NCBI GenBank assembly: GCA_001275005.1
Contig: JWZX01003250.1
Coordinates: 1-35,113, forward strand
DNA: 35,113 bases
Direction: 5' to 3'
From: Chrysochromulina tobinii
Lineage: Eukaryota > Haptophyta > Prymnesiales > Chrysochromulinaceae
Shown: piece by piece, positions 1-9,751 of the stretch
Layout of the letters: each line of letters starts with the position of its first letter
Numbering within the stretch: position 1 is the stretch's first letter
Translations under genes and position numbers: made by a program
The notes under the pieces: generated by a model
Told to the model about the DNA's origin: nothing
What the model saw: the letters and a program-made list of their open reading frames with translations, nothing else
The model's database searches: none

Positions 1-147
1 TACCCAAACGACTCGACGCGCCAAGCACACCTGCGCCTTCCGACAGAGGTGAGGGCCCGCCATGTGCGTCTGACGGTACTCGCGTGGCATGCGCACATCT
101 CGCTTCGCGCGGGTCTTCTCATCGCGGAGGAGCACCAGTCGAGCCAG

Positions 148-2580
148 ATGCCAAGCCACCATCCAAGCCCCCCGATGGGGATCCCGGCGATGGGAGCGAT
201 GGGCCAGATGATCGGGCAGACGGCGCAGCAGGCGATGGCCGCTCACGAGAACCTTCCCCTTCGTAGCCTCAACAGAGACGAAGCGCTGCGCGCCGGCGTC
301 AAGCTAACCTTTTTCCTGCCCAACATTGCTCCAGTGGTTGTGCGTGCGCCCGTCGAGGTGTGCGCGCCGTCGCCAGCCGAAGCGGCGGTCGTGTACAATT
401 CGAAGGAGATGGCGACGACCACGGGCCCATTCGTGCATGTGTGCATGCTGGACCCTTCCAAGATCTCATTCTCGGAGGCATATCAACAATACTCGAGGGG
501 CGTGAAGCAGAATGCTACGGGGGGCAAGTCAGTTTCGATGCGTTATGATGGTCAGCATTTTAAAGTTCGCCTTCCGAAGATGAACTACCCTTCCGGCGCC
601 GTCGTTCGCAAGGACGACAAGACTGGTAAGATCGACTATAATCTGTACGGATCACTGGCTGGATGCGATCCTTATCTGCAGGAGCGTGCAGGCGAGGAGG
701 CCGGTGACCTCGGCAAGCTGTACAACTTCATGCGCGACCTCGAAGTGAAGATGATCGAGAAGGCGGTCGTCAACAGCCCACAGTGGTTCAGCGAGGCGCG
801 TACGGAGGCTGGTGTCAGGGCAAGCTTCAACCCAATCCTCTCGTGCTCTCGCGACAAGGTATCATTTGAGGCGAACGGCAAGTTCCCACCGAGCCTCGCT
901 GTCAAGATACAGTACGACGGTCAGTTTAAGATCCGTGTCTTCAACTCCCAGGGCCATCCCGTCCACTTGACTACCGACAACATCGCCGAGGTGTTCCCGA
1001 AACATGTGGAGGCCAGTTTGGTCGTCTCTCCGAGCATCTGGGTCTGGAAATCGAGCTTTGGCATCACGTGGCGCGTCGAGCAGGCTCAGGTCTTCCATAT
1101 TTGCAAGCGTCAGGTCTTCCAGGGTGAGCAGACGTCTGCACGAAACGCCCCCACCCCAGCACACACCCCAGCCCCGCCGCCGGACGACATGGACCCCGAG
1201 CTGGAACAGATGGCGTGGGCACTGCAGCAGTCGAAACTCGAGGCGGGCGCGGCCAAGCCCGAGGCGATCCAACTGGAGGCCGAGCGGCGGCGTGCGGAGG
1301 ATCTCGCGAACGAGCTCGAGGCGACTCGGAGGGAGCTCGACATCCAAATAAAAAAGGCGAGAGAGCTCGATGCCATGCGGAGAGAGCTCGACGCGACCCA
1401 GAAGGAGCGCGACGCGTACTCCAGTCAGCTCGAGAGCCTTCAGAAAGAGATTGAGGCGTGCTCCTCCGATTCTGGTGATGTCGACGGGCGGGTGCAACTG
1501 CCCGGCCACGACGAGCACGGCGATGAGCACGATGACGAACACGACGCAGTGATCGTGCGCAATTTGGCCAGTCTCGAAGTGCCGCTCGGTGCTCTTCGGA
1601 ACCACGAACTGTCCCAGCTCGACAGCCATCAGCGCATAGCGGACGAGCTTGCCAAAGAGCGTGCGCGGCGCGAGGCAGCGGAGCTAGCCGAGCGTGAGGC
1701 GTTCTGGAGCGAGATCAAGCGCGAGGCGGCGCAGCTGGCCCTCGCGGAGGAGGCGCGGGCCGAGGCAGAGAGGGTGGCGGCGGAGGCTGCATCTCTAGCC
1801 GAGGCAGGTAGGGTGGCGGCCGAGGCCGACGCTCGAGAGGATGCTGCCACGATGGCTGCCACAGTCGCGGAGGAGGAGGCGTCGGGAGCGGAGGCAGCGA
1901 CGTTGACTGGCCCGCCCGACTACAGCGGCGTCAACTTCACCCACAAGGCGTCTACTACAGCCTCTACCACAGCGTCTACTACAGCTGCGTCTGCTACATC
2001 GTCTACGGACGACTACAGCGGCGTCTACTACATCCGCACGACAGAGCACGGCCCAGGTAAACAACCCGCTGGCTGGGGACTTGCCTGCTTCCCAACTTAC
2101 GGGGGGGGCAGGCGAAATGAAGCCTCCTCATGGGTGCACGTTCATGAGGGGCAGGACCAATGGCCGTGCAAGTGGGAGATCAAGCCAGGCAGCGTGCCCG
2201 GCACATATCGAATCATCACCTTGGGTCACGAGCTGGGCGGCCAAGCCCCTGGCTGGGGCCTCTCCGCGTGGAACAGGCCTCTCCAAGACGGCTCAACGCG
2301 AGACGACAAGTCGTCTTGGGTGGCGGTGCATGCGGGAGACCATTGGCCGATGGACTGGCACATCGTGCCGGGCAAGCAAGAAGGCACCGTTCGCATCCTC
2401 ACGACGCACCACGAAGCGGGTGCCCAGCCGGCGTCATGGGGCTTATCGGCCTGGCACGGCCAGACTGATAGCAGGCGTAACGACCTTTCGAGTCGCGTCG
2501 CCGTCCATGCAGACGAGAGATGGCAGATGGATTGGGTGCTCGCCTCGGCGAAGCCTACCGGTACTGACCTCGATTACTGA
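148..2580 (+). CDS. Chimeric protein: NCLDV-type ssDNA-binding-like domain, UIM-like motif, coiled coils, beta-trefoil-like tail
   Basis: The first ATG in frame is at 148 (810 residues). The frame is open to base 1, so upstream coding sequence or a spliced first exon (GTGAGG donor-like site at 49) is possible. Nucleotides 270-1120 encode a domain resembling the ssDNA-binding-like family of algal giant viruses (DUF5871-like): GGKSVSMRYDG, then LPKMNYPSG, an NSPQWF block, KFPPSLAVKI, and a final VWKSSFGITW before a VEQAQV strand. At 1190-1242 the core ALQQSKLE fits a ubiquitin-interacting motif. Two charged coiled coils (1243-1480 and 1630-1905) flank a His/Asp-rich stretch. A Ser/Thr-Ala linker leads to three repeats of about 55 residues (2005-2560), each with GWGLSAW, SSWVAVH and WPMDW elements, as in a beta-trefoil lectin. 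Family fits are from recalled motifs. The fusion suggests a domesticated viral domain, with nucleic-acid, ubiquitin and sugar or protein binding inferred only. Confidence 0.75.
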   Translation: MPSHHPSPPMGIPAMGAMGQMIGQTAQQAMAAHENLPLRSLNRDEALRAGVKLTFFLPNIAPVVVRAPVEVCAPSPAEAAVVYNSKEMATTTGPFVHVCMLDPSKISFSEAYQQYSRGVKQNATGGKSVSMRYDGQHFKVRLPKMNYPSGAVVRKDDKTGKIDYNLYGSLAGCDPYLQERAGEEAGDLGKLYNFMRDLEVKMIEKAVVNSPQWFSEARTEAGVRASFNPILSCSRDKVSFEANGKFPPSLAVKIQYDGQFKIRVFNSQGHPVHLTTDNIAEVFPKHVEASLVVSPSIWVWKSSFGITWRVEQAQVFHICKRQVFQGEQTSARNAPTPAHTPAPPPDDMDPELEQMAWALQQSKLEAGAAKPEAIQLEAERRRAEDLANELEATRRELDIQIKKARELDAMRRELDATQKERDAYSSQLESLQKEIEACSSDSGDVDGRVQLPGHDEHGDEHDDEHDAVIVRNLASLEVPLGALRNHELSQLDSHQRIADELAKERARREAAELAEREAFWSEIKREAAQLALAEEARAEAERVAAEAASLAEAGRVAAEADAREDAATMAATVAEEEASGAEAATLTGPPDYSGVNFTHKASTTASTTASTTAASATSSTDDYSGVYYIRTTEHGPGKQPAGWGLACFPTYGGGRRNEASSWVHVHEGQDQWPCKWEIKPGSVPGTYRIITLGHELGGQAPGWGLSAWNRPLQDGSTRDDKSSWVAVHAGDHWPMDWHIVPGKQEGTVRILTTHHEAGAQPASWGLSAWHGQTDSRRNDLSSRVAVHADERWQMDWVLASAKPTGTDLDY

Positions 2581-2614
2581 CCTCGGGTATACTGACATCG
2601 GGTCAACTGACTAG
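2561..2614 (+). repeat. Imperfect tandem repeat across a stop codon
   Basis: About four imperfect copies of a 13-16-nt unit with core ACTGACNTCG begin inside the last codons of the trefoil-tail gene, run over its TGA stop at 2578-2580 and end at about 2614. The repeat may have set the present C-terminus. Confidence 0.6.
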
Positions 2615-3257
2615 ATTGCCGACCACTCGACACCTCGAAGCCGATCCCTACGCATCTGTGATCTAGACAACCGAGGTGACGCTCTCTGTGAGAACATGCT
2701 GCGTGAGAACATGCTGTGTGAACATACCATGTGAGAATCGCCGGAGAGCGGAATGGCAAGGCACCTCTCCGCTGCCCTTCCACTGTCCTTCTGCGGCCCT
2801 TCCGCGCTGCCCTGCCGCTGCAGCCCTGCCCCTCCCCGCCGTCCGCGCGTCCCGCCGCTGTGGGCGAAGTTTGAAAAGGAGAGAGAAGATGAGTGACATA
2901 GTCATGAGAGGCAGCACACGCCACACCGTCGAATATGTAAAGTACCCCCGTCTGGACGAAACTAGTAACCCATACCGCAAAAAACCAAAGTACCAACCCA
3001 ACCCTACCGCCCAGATCGGACCGGACAAAAATACAGAGCTCAGGAGCTCGACGGCTATCGCAGCTGAACGTAAATACACAGTGTCTGGCCCTAAGATCGT
3101 TCAGTACCGGTACCATACGCCATGACCATACGCTCAGTAGCGACAGGGTCGGGTAGGGGTACGGTTAGGTTCGACGGTTAGGTGTGTACGAGTACGTGGC
3201 AAGACGCGAGTACTATCTACACTATCTACTGTAGTCGCTCGGCTACTTTAACGTCAT
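2615..3257. other. Convergent intergenic region
   Basis: The region lies between two convergent genes. It holds a short direct repeat, GTGAGAACATGCTG, twice at about 2689-2717, followed by a C-rich stretch. An open frame at 2676-3125 has atypical composition and no recognisable domain, so it is not called as a gene. Confidence 0.5.
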
Positions 3258-6200
3258 TCAACCGCCGGTTGAAAATTCTGTGCGATCTACTAAACCCGTA
3301 CGTATGGTCCATAAATTTACCTCGTCTGCGGACAGTTGCACGTCAGCCATTCCCATAGCGCCCGGGGGGGACCTAGCGGCCGTACCAGGGCCTTTCTTTG
3401 TCTGCTCGACTATGCCTTCCCGGGGTATTGACGGGTGGCTATTCTGGATGCGCCGAATGATCATGGTGAGCACGTGCTCCACGCACCGGTCGAGGGGCTG
3501 CCCCTGAGGCAGCTTGCCGAAGACGCCGCTCCGCTCACGTAGCAGGCTATTGAGCTTGGCGCCGTGTCGTGGATCGGCCGTGATCAGCGTCATGTATTGG
3601 CCTCCATCGAGCATTCCCGCGTCCGCAATCTCCGCGTCCGTCGGCGTCGCCTTGAGCATGGCCACTCTGCAGAGAGCCTCAATCCATCCCTCAAAGGGCA
3701 AGCAAGTCTCCTTGAGTCGACCTCCCCTTGTCTGGCCGTCAACTACGCACATGATCGACCATAGGAAGCAGAGAGTGCCGTCGGCTAGGCTCAGATCGGT
3801 GCCGCTGAGCCCGGCAGCGGCCAAGAAGCGCCGCCACGTGAGAAGTCCGCACAAGAGCTTATGGCCGCTCAGGAGGCACAATTGGGCGAAGAGGAGGCGG
3901 AGGGAGCTCTCGTGCTTGCACAACACTGCCGTCAGCTCGGGCGTATACGCAACCTCCCTCCGGAACTCATCAGGTGGGACGAGGACATGCCGCAGCGCGG
4001 GCCTGATGCAACTCTGAAAGAGCAACTGGACCGCCTCCGACAGGTCGTCGCAATCCCCTGGCATGATGTATTTGGCAATGGCCATACGCACCAAGCCCAC
4101 CATGAACTGAACTCGCGAAAGTGCCGGCCGCGCGTTGTGCGCCGAGTGTCCGTGGTTGCCCTTGATGTCCTCGACCGTTTGGACGCCCGCTCGGGGCGAG
4201 GAACGCGGCGCCACCACACCGGAATGACCTCTCCTGCGCTGTGCCTCAGCTTGCTGCTGTGCTTCCTCTTGAGCTCGGTTCGTTTCGGCATCAGCTCTAC
4301 GAGCCATCATACGACCCATCGCGTCGATCTCCTTGAAGATCATGCCCACGTGTTTGGGTTGGCAGTGCTTCGACTGGCGGTTGACGAGCTTGGCGTCCTC
4401 AGCAAACTGGTTCCATCCTTCAAATCCCATCTCATCCAGATTCTCGTCGCCCAGCCTTGTCGCCGAGCAGAAGAAGTTGAACGCCATCGTGCACCATTCA
4501 TGATTCATCAGCAGCACCGCGCCTACCTCATCGACCTCGTCGGGCACGCCATCGCCATCCTGATGAACGCCATCATCGCCATCCTGGCACATGATCATCT
4601 TCACGAGGCCGTGTGGCAGTGCACGCCTCCAGTCTGCACTGAACCGCTGGAATAGAATGTCCTCGTGATCGACAAAGTCCTTGGCATCACTCCACTCCTT
4701 CCGAGGGGCCCAAATGGTCTTTGTCAGATCAAAAGGCCCCTCCACCTTGGTCACCACTGGCGCATTGAGCTTGCCGGCGATTACGTACCACGGACGAATG
4801 AAGGTGCGTCTCTGCTCTTGGAACGCCTTCATCGCCGTGCTTGCGCTGGCAATGACTGCAGCCCTGGGGACAGGGTGGCAGTGGGCAACACCTGCTTCCT
4901 GCACCGTGCCCAAGCCTGCCTCGGACGAGGCCGCATGAATTGAGGGGCTGCTGGGCGAAACACGCAGTCGTCCAGGCAGTGGTTGTGGCGGGGGTGGCGC
5001 CGGCCGACGGGGAGGCGGCCTCCACGGCAGAGAAGCCTTCGACCGCTCAGCGGTCCAGATGGAAGCAGCGTGGTAGAGGTAATGGCGAACGTACTCGCCC
5101 TCAAGCTCATGCCCGACAGTCGGCACACATGGCAATGCCGCCGCAGCCGTTGCCACAGCAACCACAGGTCGCCACGTGCGTCGATCGTAATGGCTACCTG
5201 GACGCGGCGCGGGTCCCGTCTCGAGAGCCCTGGACACTGTCTCGTGCACTCGCTCGAGAGCCTCGTCCGCCGCGGCTGCTAGCTCTGGGCTCCTGGGCTC
5301 ATGGAGATGCTGTGTGTCGAGCTCGGATGGCTCATATGCAGAGGCATGAGGAGGAGGACTACGTTGGTGCCGACTGTACGCGGTTGCGTTCGCTATCCTC
5401 GTTGGCTTGCCGTCGAGGTCGGCTGCACTTATACGAGCACCATTGTGAGCGCCATCGAGGTCTGGTGCACTGCTTGCCGCCGTCGCTCTGCCTCGAAGGA
5501 GCAGCCGCCCATCGAGCAACCTGCCATCGTACAAGTGCGGCTCGATGTCCCTCATCTCCGGCCCAAAGTCGAGCTTCATGTCGGCCAGCTCGGCATGCTC
5601 CTCATAGAGCTGCTTGTACTCAAAGGTGCTCCCGAGCAGATACGCCATCGGGTCGAGCTCGTGCGGATTCGCCCTCACATGCTCCAGATAGCGCATCCTG
5701 TAATGCGGCGACTGTGGGGTCGTCGTGTAGGCGGAGCGAGGACGGTCGTGAGGCGAGGACGGCCCACTAGAGCTCGCTCCGTGGGTAATGTGCTGCGCTC
5801 GCATCGGAGCCGTACGGACCAATCCAGCCGCTTGCTCCTTGATGAGCCGCTCCTGCGAGTAACGCAGGGGGGCCTGGGCATCGTCCACGGGCACGAGCTG
5901 CGCTCGCGGCTGGTCGAGTGAACTCTGGATGCGAAACCGCCGAGTGGCTTCGATGAGCTGATCCACGTCGGGAGGGCCGGACGGGGGGGAGGCCGAGTGG
6001 GCGCCCGAGACGGCGCTCGAGTGGCGTGCGATCATCGAGTGCATGGGCTCCGAGCGCGCGAGGCGCTCGAGACGGCGCTCGGTGCTCGAGTCCACAGGAG
6101 TTGCCGGTAGTTGAGCCGCCACACGTGGGGCGCTCATGTTGCGACCCCAGTCTGATGGTGCGGCTGGGGCTGGTTGAGTAGCTCCATCTTCCATGTTGGT

Positions 6201-8819
6201 ACCGACCTCATGTGTGCTCCCGAGATGTGATCTGAGGTTGCCCACCGCACATCGTGACGACGTGGGCCTCTGCATCACTGGTGCGGACGCAGAGGGCCAC
6301 TGCTGCTCCTCCATCGCGGCTTGCATGAACACAAACTTGCCCTGCCTCAGTATCTGGCGCTCGTCCTTCTCCGACGCGGAAAATCCGCCGTCCATGTCCG
6401 CAGAGGCGTCGACTTCGGAGCGCCATTTGCGTGCAAGGGCTCTCCACTCAATCTTCGGAACGAGCTGATCCGCCTTGTTCGTGCGCCCGCTCTTGGACCA
6501 CGCTTCCGTGATGGCACGAATCCGAACGATGGATCGGCCGAAAATCTCCATCTGGAGCCTTGACCAGCCTCGAGTGCTCGACGCCTGCGTGCGGTGCAGC
6601 GCCGTGCCGAGCAGCTCCGCGTGCCCTACGGTCGATCCGGACCTCGATCCGGACCTCGATCCGGCGCTGTGGTCCTCGTTGAGGAGTGCATCATCCCCGC
6701 GCGCGAGCAGCCTGCCGCTGACAAGATAGTGAGTCGCACCCGCCGAAGCATTGCCTCCATGTCCCGTCCTCGACAGCGCCGATCCAAGCTGGGTGAGGAG
6801 GGCGCTCTCGCCGTGGAGCAGCCCGGCATTGACAGTGGCCGCCGCGCGTAGGTTGTACTGGAGTGGCTCGAGCTTGACCGTGGCGAGCGCGAGCACGGCG
6901 TCCATGTCGAAGAACCAGCGGTGCAAGGGGCGGCTAACGTCGAGGGGGTCCGACGAGAGCGAGCGCACACAGCTAAAGAAGAAGGCGCACCACACTCCCG
7001 AGGCACCGAGCAGCGCGTCGGGACGTTCACGACTCACTTGCGCGAAGGCGAGCCTGGCTACCTCGCCGACTGCGATCCGCAACGTCACGCAGCACGCTAC
7101 GAAGCGCTCGCAGCTGAGCGCCAGCTCACCGTTGAGCGCGGTGCCACTCGCGACGGCCGCGCGGTGCGCGCGCTCGTCTTGATCGCTAGCCTTGTGCAGG
7201 AGGGTGCGTGCTTGCTGGCCGTAGGTGCGAGATTGCGAGAGAACATTCGGTGCCCTCCTCGAGGGGCTTGCCCGGGACGGCGCCTCTGTGGGCTCGATGG
7301 ACTTGCCCGGGACGGCGCTCTGGCCGAAGGCGCGCTTCACTTGCACAGTGACGCCATGGTAGCGCACGATATGTGCCATGAGCGGCCGGAGAGAGTCGGG
7401 CAGCGGCGGGATACAGAGCGGAGGAGCGACGCGTACCTCGAGCGTGTACGTGGTCGTGCTCAGGTCCTCGGCAATCACCACCACACGGACCAGCAAGATC
7501 CTCTCGGGATGGGCTTGCTTCAGAGCGAGTTGCTCCTTAGCGGCGTTAGCGGCCGCGGCATCCGGTGCGCTTGCCGCGACGGCCCCTCCCTTGGACGAGC
7601 CGTTGGTGCCACCCTTGGAAGCTCCCTTGCCGCCTGCCTTGGGAGGGGAGGGTATTTGCTCCTCGAAGAGGGCCGGCTCGTACATGCTGATCCGCTGCAA
7701 GTCCGTCCGATGGAGCTCGGGCGAGGCTGCAAGCAGGTACTGGTGGAGCGACACCATCGGAAGATGACGGCCCCCCCCGAGGGCGCGGCACAGGGAGATG
7801 ATCATGGCATCCAAGTCGTCGGTCGGGTCATGAAGTGCCGATTGGAAGCCAAGGTCCCGCAAGCATGCCTTGAAGGCCTCCACCGACAGCGTGCCGTCCG
7901 CGTTCACACCCGCCGCCGCATCTCCTCCCCCAGTGCCGTCCGCTCCTCCTCCTGTTCCGCCTCGCGCACCACTCAAATGCATGTGAACCGTGAGCAAGTT
8001 GGCACGCAGGAAGTTGAGCAGCAAGGGCGGTAACGCCGCGAGCGGCCGCAACGTGGCGAACTGAACATCGCTTGGCAAGAGCACTGCCTTCGGCTCGGGT
8101 AGCGGCGCCGTCTCATCACTGAAACCTCCTTTGCCGCCTGCATTGCCCTTGGCGCGCTTGGCGGCCTTCGCAGCTGCCTTCTCCTTTCGTTTCTTGTGAG
8201 CAGCGAGCATCACCCGAGCCTCCTCCTCCCTCTGCGCCTGCTGCTGCTGATGCAGCCCGTCCACTGCCTTCCATCGAAGCTCCGCGGCGTGTCTCACTCG
8301 CTGCAGCAGCTCAGCACTATGCTTCACTGTCCACTCGGCGGCCGTCATTGTGATGTTCTCTGGAGAAGATAGATCGGCTGCAGGAGCTAAATCCGCTTCT
8401 GGTGACTTACGCACCGCAAGCCCTCGCGAGATTGCTTGGATGACAACAGCTGCCTGTTGCTCTGTCCTTGAATAGTGCTCGAGCGGCTTCTCGCACAGGG
8501 TCATGTGGAGCCGCTCGCATGCATCTCGCTCCTGGCGGCCCTCGTTGGACGTTGAAGGATCCCATCGGTAGATGCGCACTCGTGCCCTGGCGTTGCGAGC
8601 GGTCGCGCGCACGCTCACCCACAGCATGCCTGGTGGCAGGGCAGTTTTGATCGACGAGGATGGCGAGATAGGAAAGGATCCGTGCACCTGACGTGGTACG
8701 ATTGGCTCCTTGCCCCCATCGGATGCGAAGAGCTCTAGGCTTGCTAGCGCGCTGTCACACGGCACGTTTACTGGCGTGGGGCTCTTGCGCCCAGCATTGG
8801 GGCTCTTGCTTTTTCTCAT
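3258..8819 (-). CDS. Very large IQ-motif protein, conserved-type hypothetical
   Basis: A single uninterrupted frame of 1,853 codons starts with ATG at 8819. Residues 121-137 (QQAAVVIQAISRGLAVR) form a clear IQ motif, which in other proteins binds calmodulin or EF-hand light chains. Long disordered Ser/Pro/Arg-rich stretches separate globular blocks. Residues about 190-250 are a Lys/Ala-rich helix. An acidic DGD-rich segment near 4540-4600 has a DGDGVPDEVDE core resembling calcium-binding thrombospondin-3 loops. The C-terminal third (nt 3300-4800) has alternating helices of EF-hand-like style such as FEGWNQFAEDAKL and FEGWIEALCRVAML, a pattern seen in protist cytoskeletal or flagellar IQ proteins. 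No catalytic domain is recognised. A calcium-regulated cytoskeletal role is a guess. The lack of introns contrasts with the genes to the right. Confidence 0.85.
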   Translation of the reverse strand: MRKSKSPNAGRKSPTPVNVPCDSALASLELFASDGGKEPIVPRQVHGSFPISPSSSIKTALPPGMLWVSVRATARNARARVRIYRWDPSTSNEGRQERDACERLHMTLCEKPLEHYSRTEQQAAVVIQAISRGLAVRKSPEADLAPAADLSSPENITMTAAEWTVKHSAELLQRVRHAAELRWKAVDGLHQQQQAQREEEARVMLAAHKKRKEKAAAKAAKRAKGNAGGKGGFSDETAPLPEPKAVLLPSDVQFATLRPLAALPPLLLNFLRANLLTVHMHLSGARGGTGGGADGTGGGDAAAGVNADGTLSVEAFKACLRDLGFQSALHDPTDDLDAMIISLCRALGGGRHLPMVSLHQYLLAASPELHRTDLQRISMYEPALFEEQIPSPPKAGGKGASKGGTNGSSKGGAVAASAPDAAAANAAKEQLALKQAHPERILLVRVVVIAEDLSTTTYTLEVRVAPPLCIPPLPDSLRPLMAHIVRYHGVTVQVKRAFGQSAVPGKSIEPTEAPSRASPSRRAPNVLSQSRTYGQQARTLLHKASDQDERAHRAAVASGTALNGELALSCERFVACCVTLRIAVGEVARLAFAQVSRERPDALLGASGVWCAFFFSCVRSLSSDPLDVSRPLHRWFFDMDAVLALATVKLEPLQYNLRAAATVNAGLLHGESALLTQLGSALSRTGHGGNASAGATHYLVSGRLLARGDDALLNEDHSAGSRSGSRSGSTVGHAELLGTALHRTQASSTRGWSRLQMEIFGRSIVRIRAITEAWSKSGRTNKADQLVPKIEWRALARKWRSEVDASADMDGGFSASEKDERQILRQGKFVFMQAAMEEQQWPSASAPVMQRPTSSRCAVGNLRSHLGSTHEVGTNMEDGATQPAPAAPSDWGRNMSAPRVAAQLPATPVDSSTERRLERLARSEPMHSMIARHSSAVSGAHSASPPSGPPDVDQLIEATRRFRIQSSLDQPRAQLVPVDDAQAPLRYSQERLIKEQAAGLVRTAPMRAQHITHGASSSGPSSPHDRPRSAYTTTPQSPHYRMRYLEHVRANPHELDPMAYLLGSTFEYKQLYEEHAELADMKLDFGPEMRDIEPHLYDGRLLDGRLLLRGRATAASSAPDLDGAHNGARISAADLDGKPTRIANATAYSRHQRSPPPHASAYEPSELDTQHLHEPRSPELAAAADEALERVHETVSRALETGPAPRPGSHYDRRTWRPVVAVATAAAALPCVPTVGHELEGEYVRHYLYHAASIWTAERSKASLPWRPPPRRPAPPPPQPLPGRLRVSPSSPSIHAASSEAGLGTVQEAGVAHCHPVPRAAVIASASTAMKAFQEQRRTFIRPWYVIAGKLNAPVVTKVEGPFDLTKTIWAPRKEWSDAKDFVDHEDILFQRFSADWRRALPHGLVKMIMCQDGDDGVHQDGDGVPDEVDEVGAVLLMNHEWCTMAFNFFCSATRLGDENLDEMGFEGWNQFAEDAKLVNRQSKHCQPKHVGMIFKEIDAMGRMMARRADAETNRAQEEAQQQAEAQRRRGHSGVVAPRSSPRAGVQTVEDIKGNHGHSAHNARPALSRVQFMVGLVRMAIAKYIMPGDCDDLSEAVQLLFQSCIRPALRHVLVPPDEFRREVAYTPELTAVLCKHESSLRLLFAQLCLLSGHKLLCGLLTWRRFLAAAGLSGTDLSLADGTLCFLWSIMCVVDGQTRGGRLKETCLPFEGWIEALCRVAMLKATPTDAEIADAGMLDGGQYMTLITADPRHGAKLNSLLRERSGVFGKLPQGQPLDRCVEHVLTMIIRRIQNSHPSIPREGIVEQTKKGPGTAARSPPGAMGMADVQLSADEVNLWTIRTGLVDRTEFSTGG

Positions 8820-9181
8820 GCGGCCCAGACCGACGGGCTATGTCAGGGCAGCGGCTCGGCGAGGTGGGGCAGTGGCTTCGAGGCGACTTTCATGGAGCTT
8901 CGAAACGTCTGAAGCGCCGCGAGAGCGCGAGATCCGTGGGTGTTGCATGCACGTCTTTTTAATGCAAGGGTGGGTTCACGTCAATGAGTGTAACGGGCCG
9001 CCGCGCACAAAAGTTCTCGCGATGGGGTGGTTGTGCACGACGCGACGGCGGTTTCTAGGCGGTTTCGGCCATCTACAAGGGACCCAAGGACTACCGAGGC
9101 CCCTTTTCCTAGTACCTAGCTCCGCAGAGTATGCTCTCAGCGTCAGTCTCGCCTGCGGGAGAGCCTTTATACGGGGGCGCT
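8820..9181. other. Upstream region of the IQ-motif gene
   Basis: This is the presumed promoter and 5' leader of the minus-strand IQ-motif gene. Short overlapping open frames here show no recognisable protein features, and no promoter element is recognised. Confidence 0.4.
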
Positions 9182-9445
9182 CTATCCGCTGCCATGAGTC
9201 TCATGGATAAGGCCCGCGAGCGCCGCGTCGTTGAAGGAGGCATGTTTCTTCTTGGGGTCATACTTGGCGGCCAGGTCGATTGCCTTGACGCCGTGCTTCG
9301 CTACGTCCTTGGCTCCTTGCCGAACGAGAGCACGTCGTTGCAGAAGTCGCCACGCGACCTCCCCGCGCCACGCGTCCATCCCGCCCTCGGCATAGTCCGG
9401 TCGGAAAACTACAATAACATTCCAAGTGTGTGACTTGCATCTTTA
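9182..9445 (-). pseudogene. Short orphan coding fragment, possibly terminal exon or gene remnant
   Basis: The minus frame bounded by TAA just above 9445 and TAG at 9182 reads like real protein: NVIVVFRPDYAEGG, a WRLLQRRALVRQGAKDVAKHG helix, then a Lys-rich AAKYDPKKK and FNDAALAGLIHE. The only ATG in frame is internal (9379), and residues upstream of it look equally protein-like, so this is more likely a last exon or remnant than a complete gene. The AIDLAAKY element recalls the end of an ankyrin repeat, but one element is too little to name the family. No donor exon was found within the window. Confidence 0.35.
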
Positions 9446-9751
9446 TGCGAAAAAGACACATGGTTCCGTCATGCTCATGGGGTTCGTGTAAATGGATGAA
9501 GGGCGGTTCGTACGAAGGGAAACATAGGGGGCGGACGGCCTATCCTCTATCGAGAGTCGAGACGACAGAAAAGGCTGCGCTCTTCCGAGTAGGATAAGGG
9601 GCCAAAACAGCCAAAAGGTGGCGGGAGAAAAAGTCTTCAGGCCTTCATGGTGTGGTCGCCTCGGTCTACGGTCAGTCAGTCAGTTACAATTGGATGTCGC
9701 GGCCACACCCGCGCCCACCACACCTCCGTCTCAAAGGACGGCTCACGTGAA
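9446..9751. other. Region downstream of the ALG5-like gene
   Basis: This stretch lies 3' of the minus-strand glycosyltransferase. I see no supported gene, RNA or repeat in it. Confidence 0.4.

Noticed and set aside
862-1629. Minus-strand open frame of 255 codons inside the trefoil-tail gene
   Set aside because: It lies opposite a well-supported domain-bearing frame and mirrors its coiled-coil codons. No motif is seen.
49-2580. Window as part of a giant-virus genome because of the ssDNA-binding-like domain
   Set aside because: Many introns, UTP7, an ALG5-type enzyme and a signal-peptide C69 peptidase point to a cellular nuclear genome. Only the one domain is virus-like.
2676-3125. Plus-strand open frame after the trefoil-tail gene
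   Set aside because: It begins in a short repeat, is Cys/Pro/Arg-biased, then changes character. No family or splice support.
6921-8033. Plus-strand open frame of 370 codons opposite the IQ-motif gene
   Set aside because: Arg/Gly-rich shadow of a continuous 1,853-codon gene.
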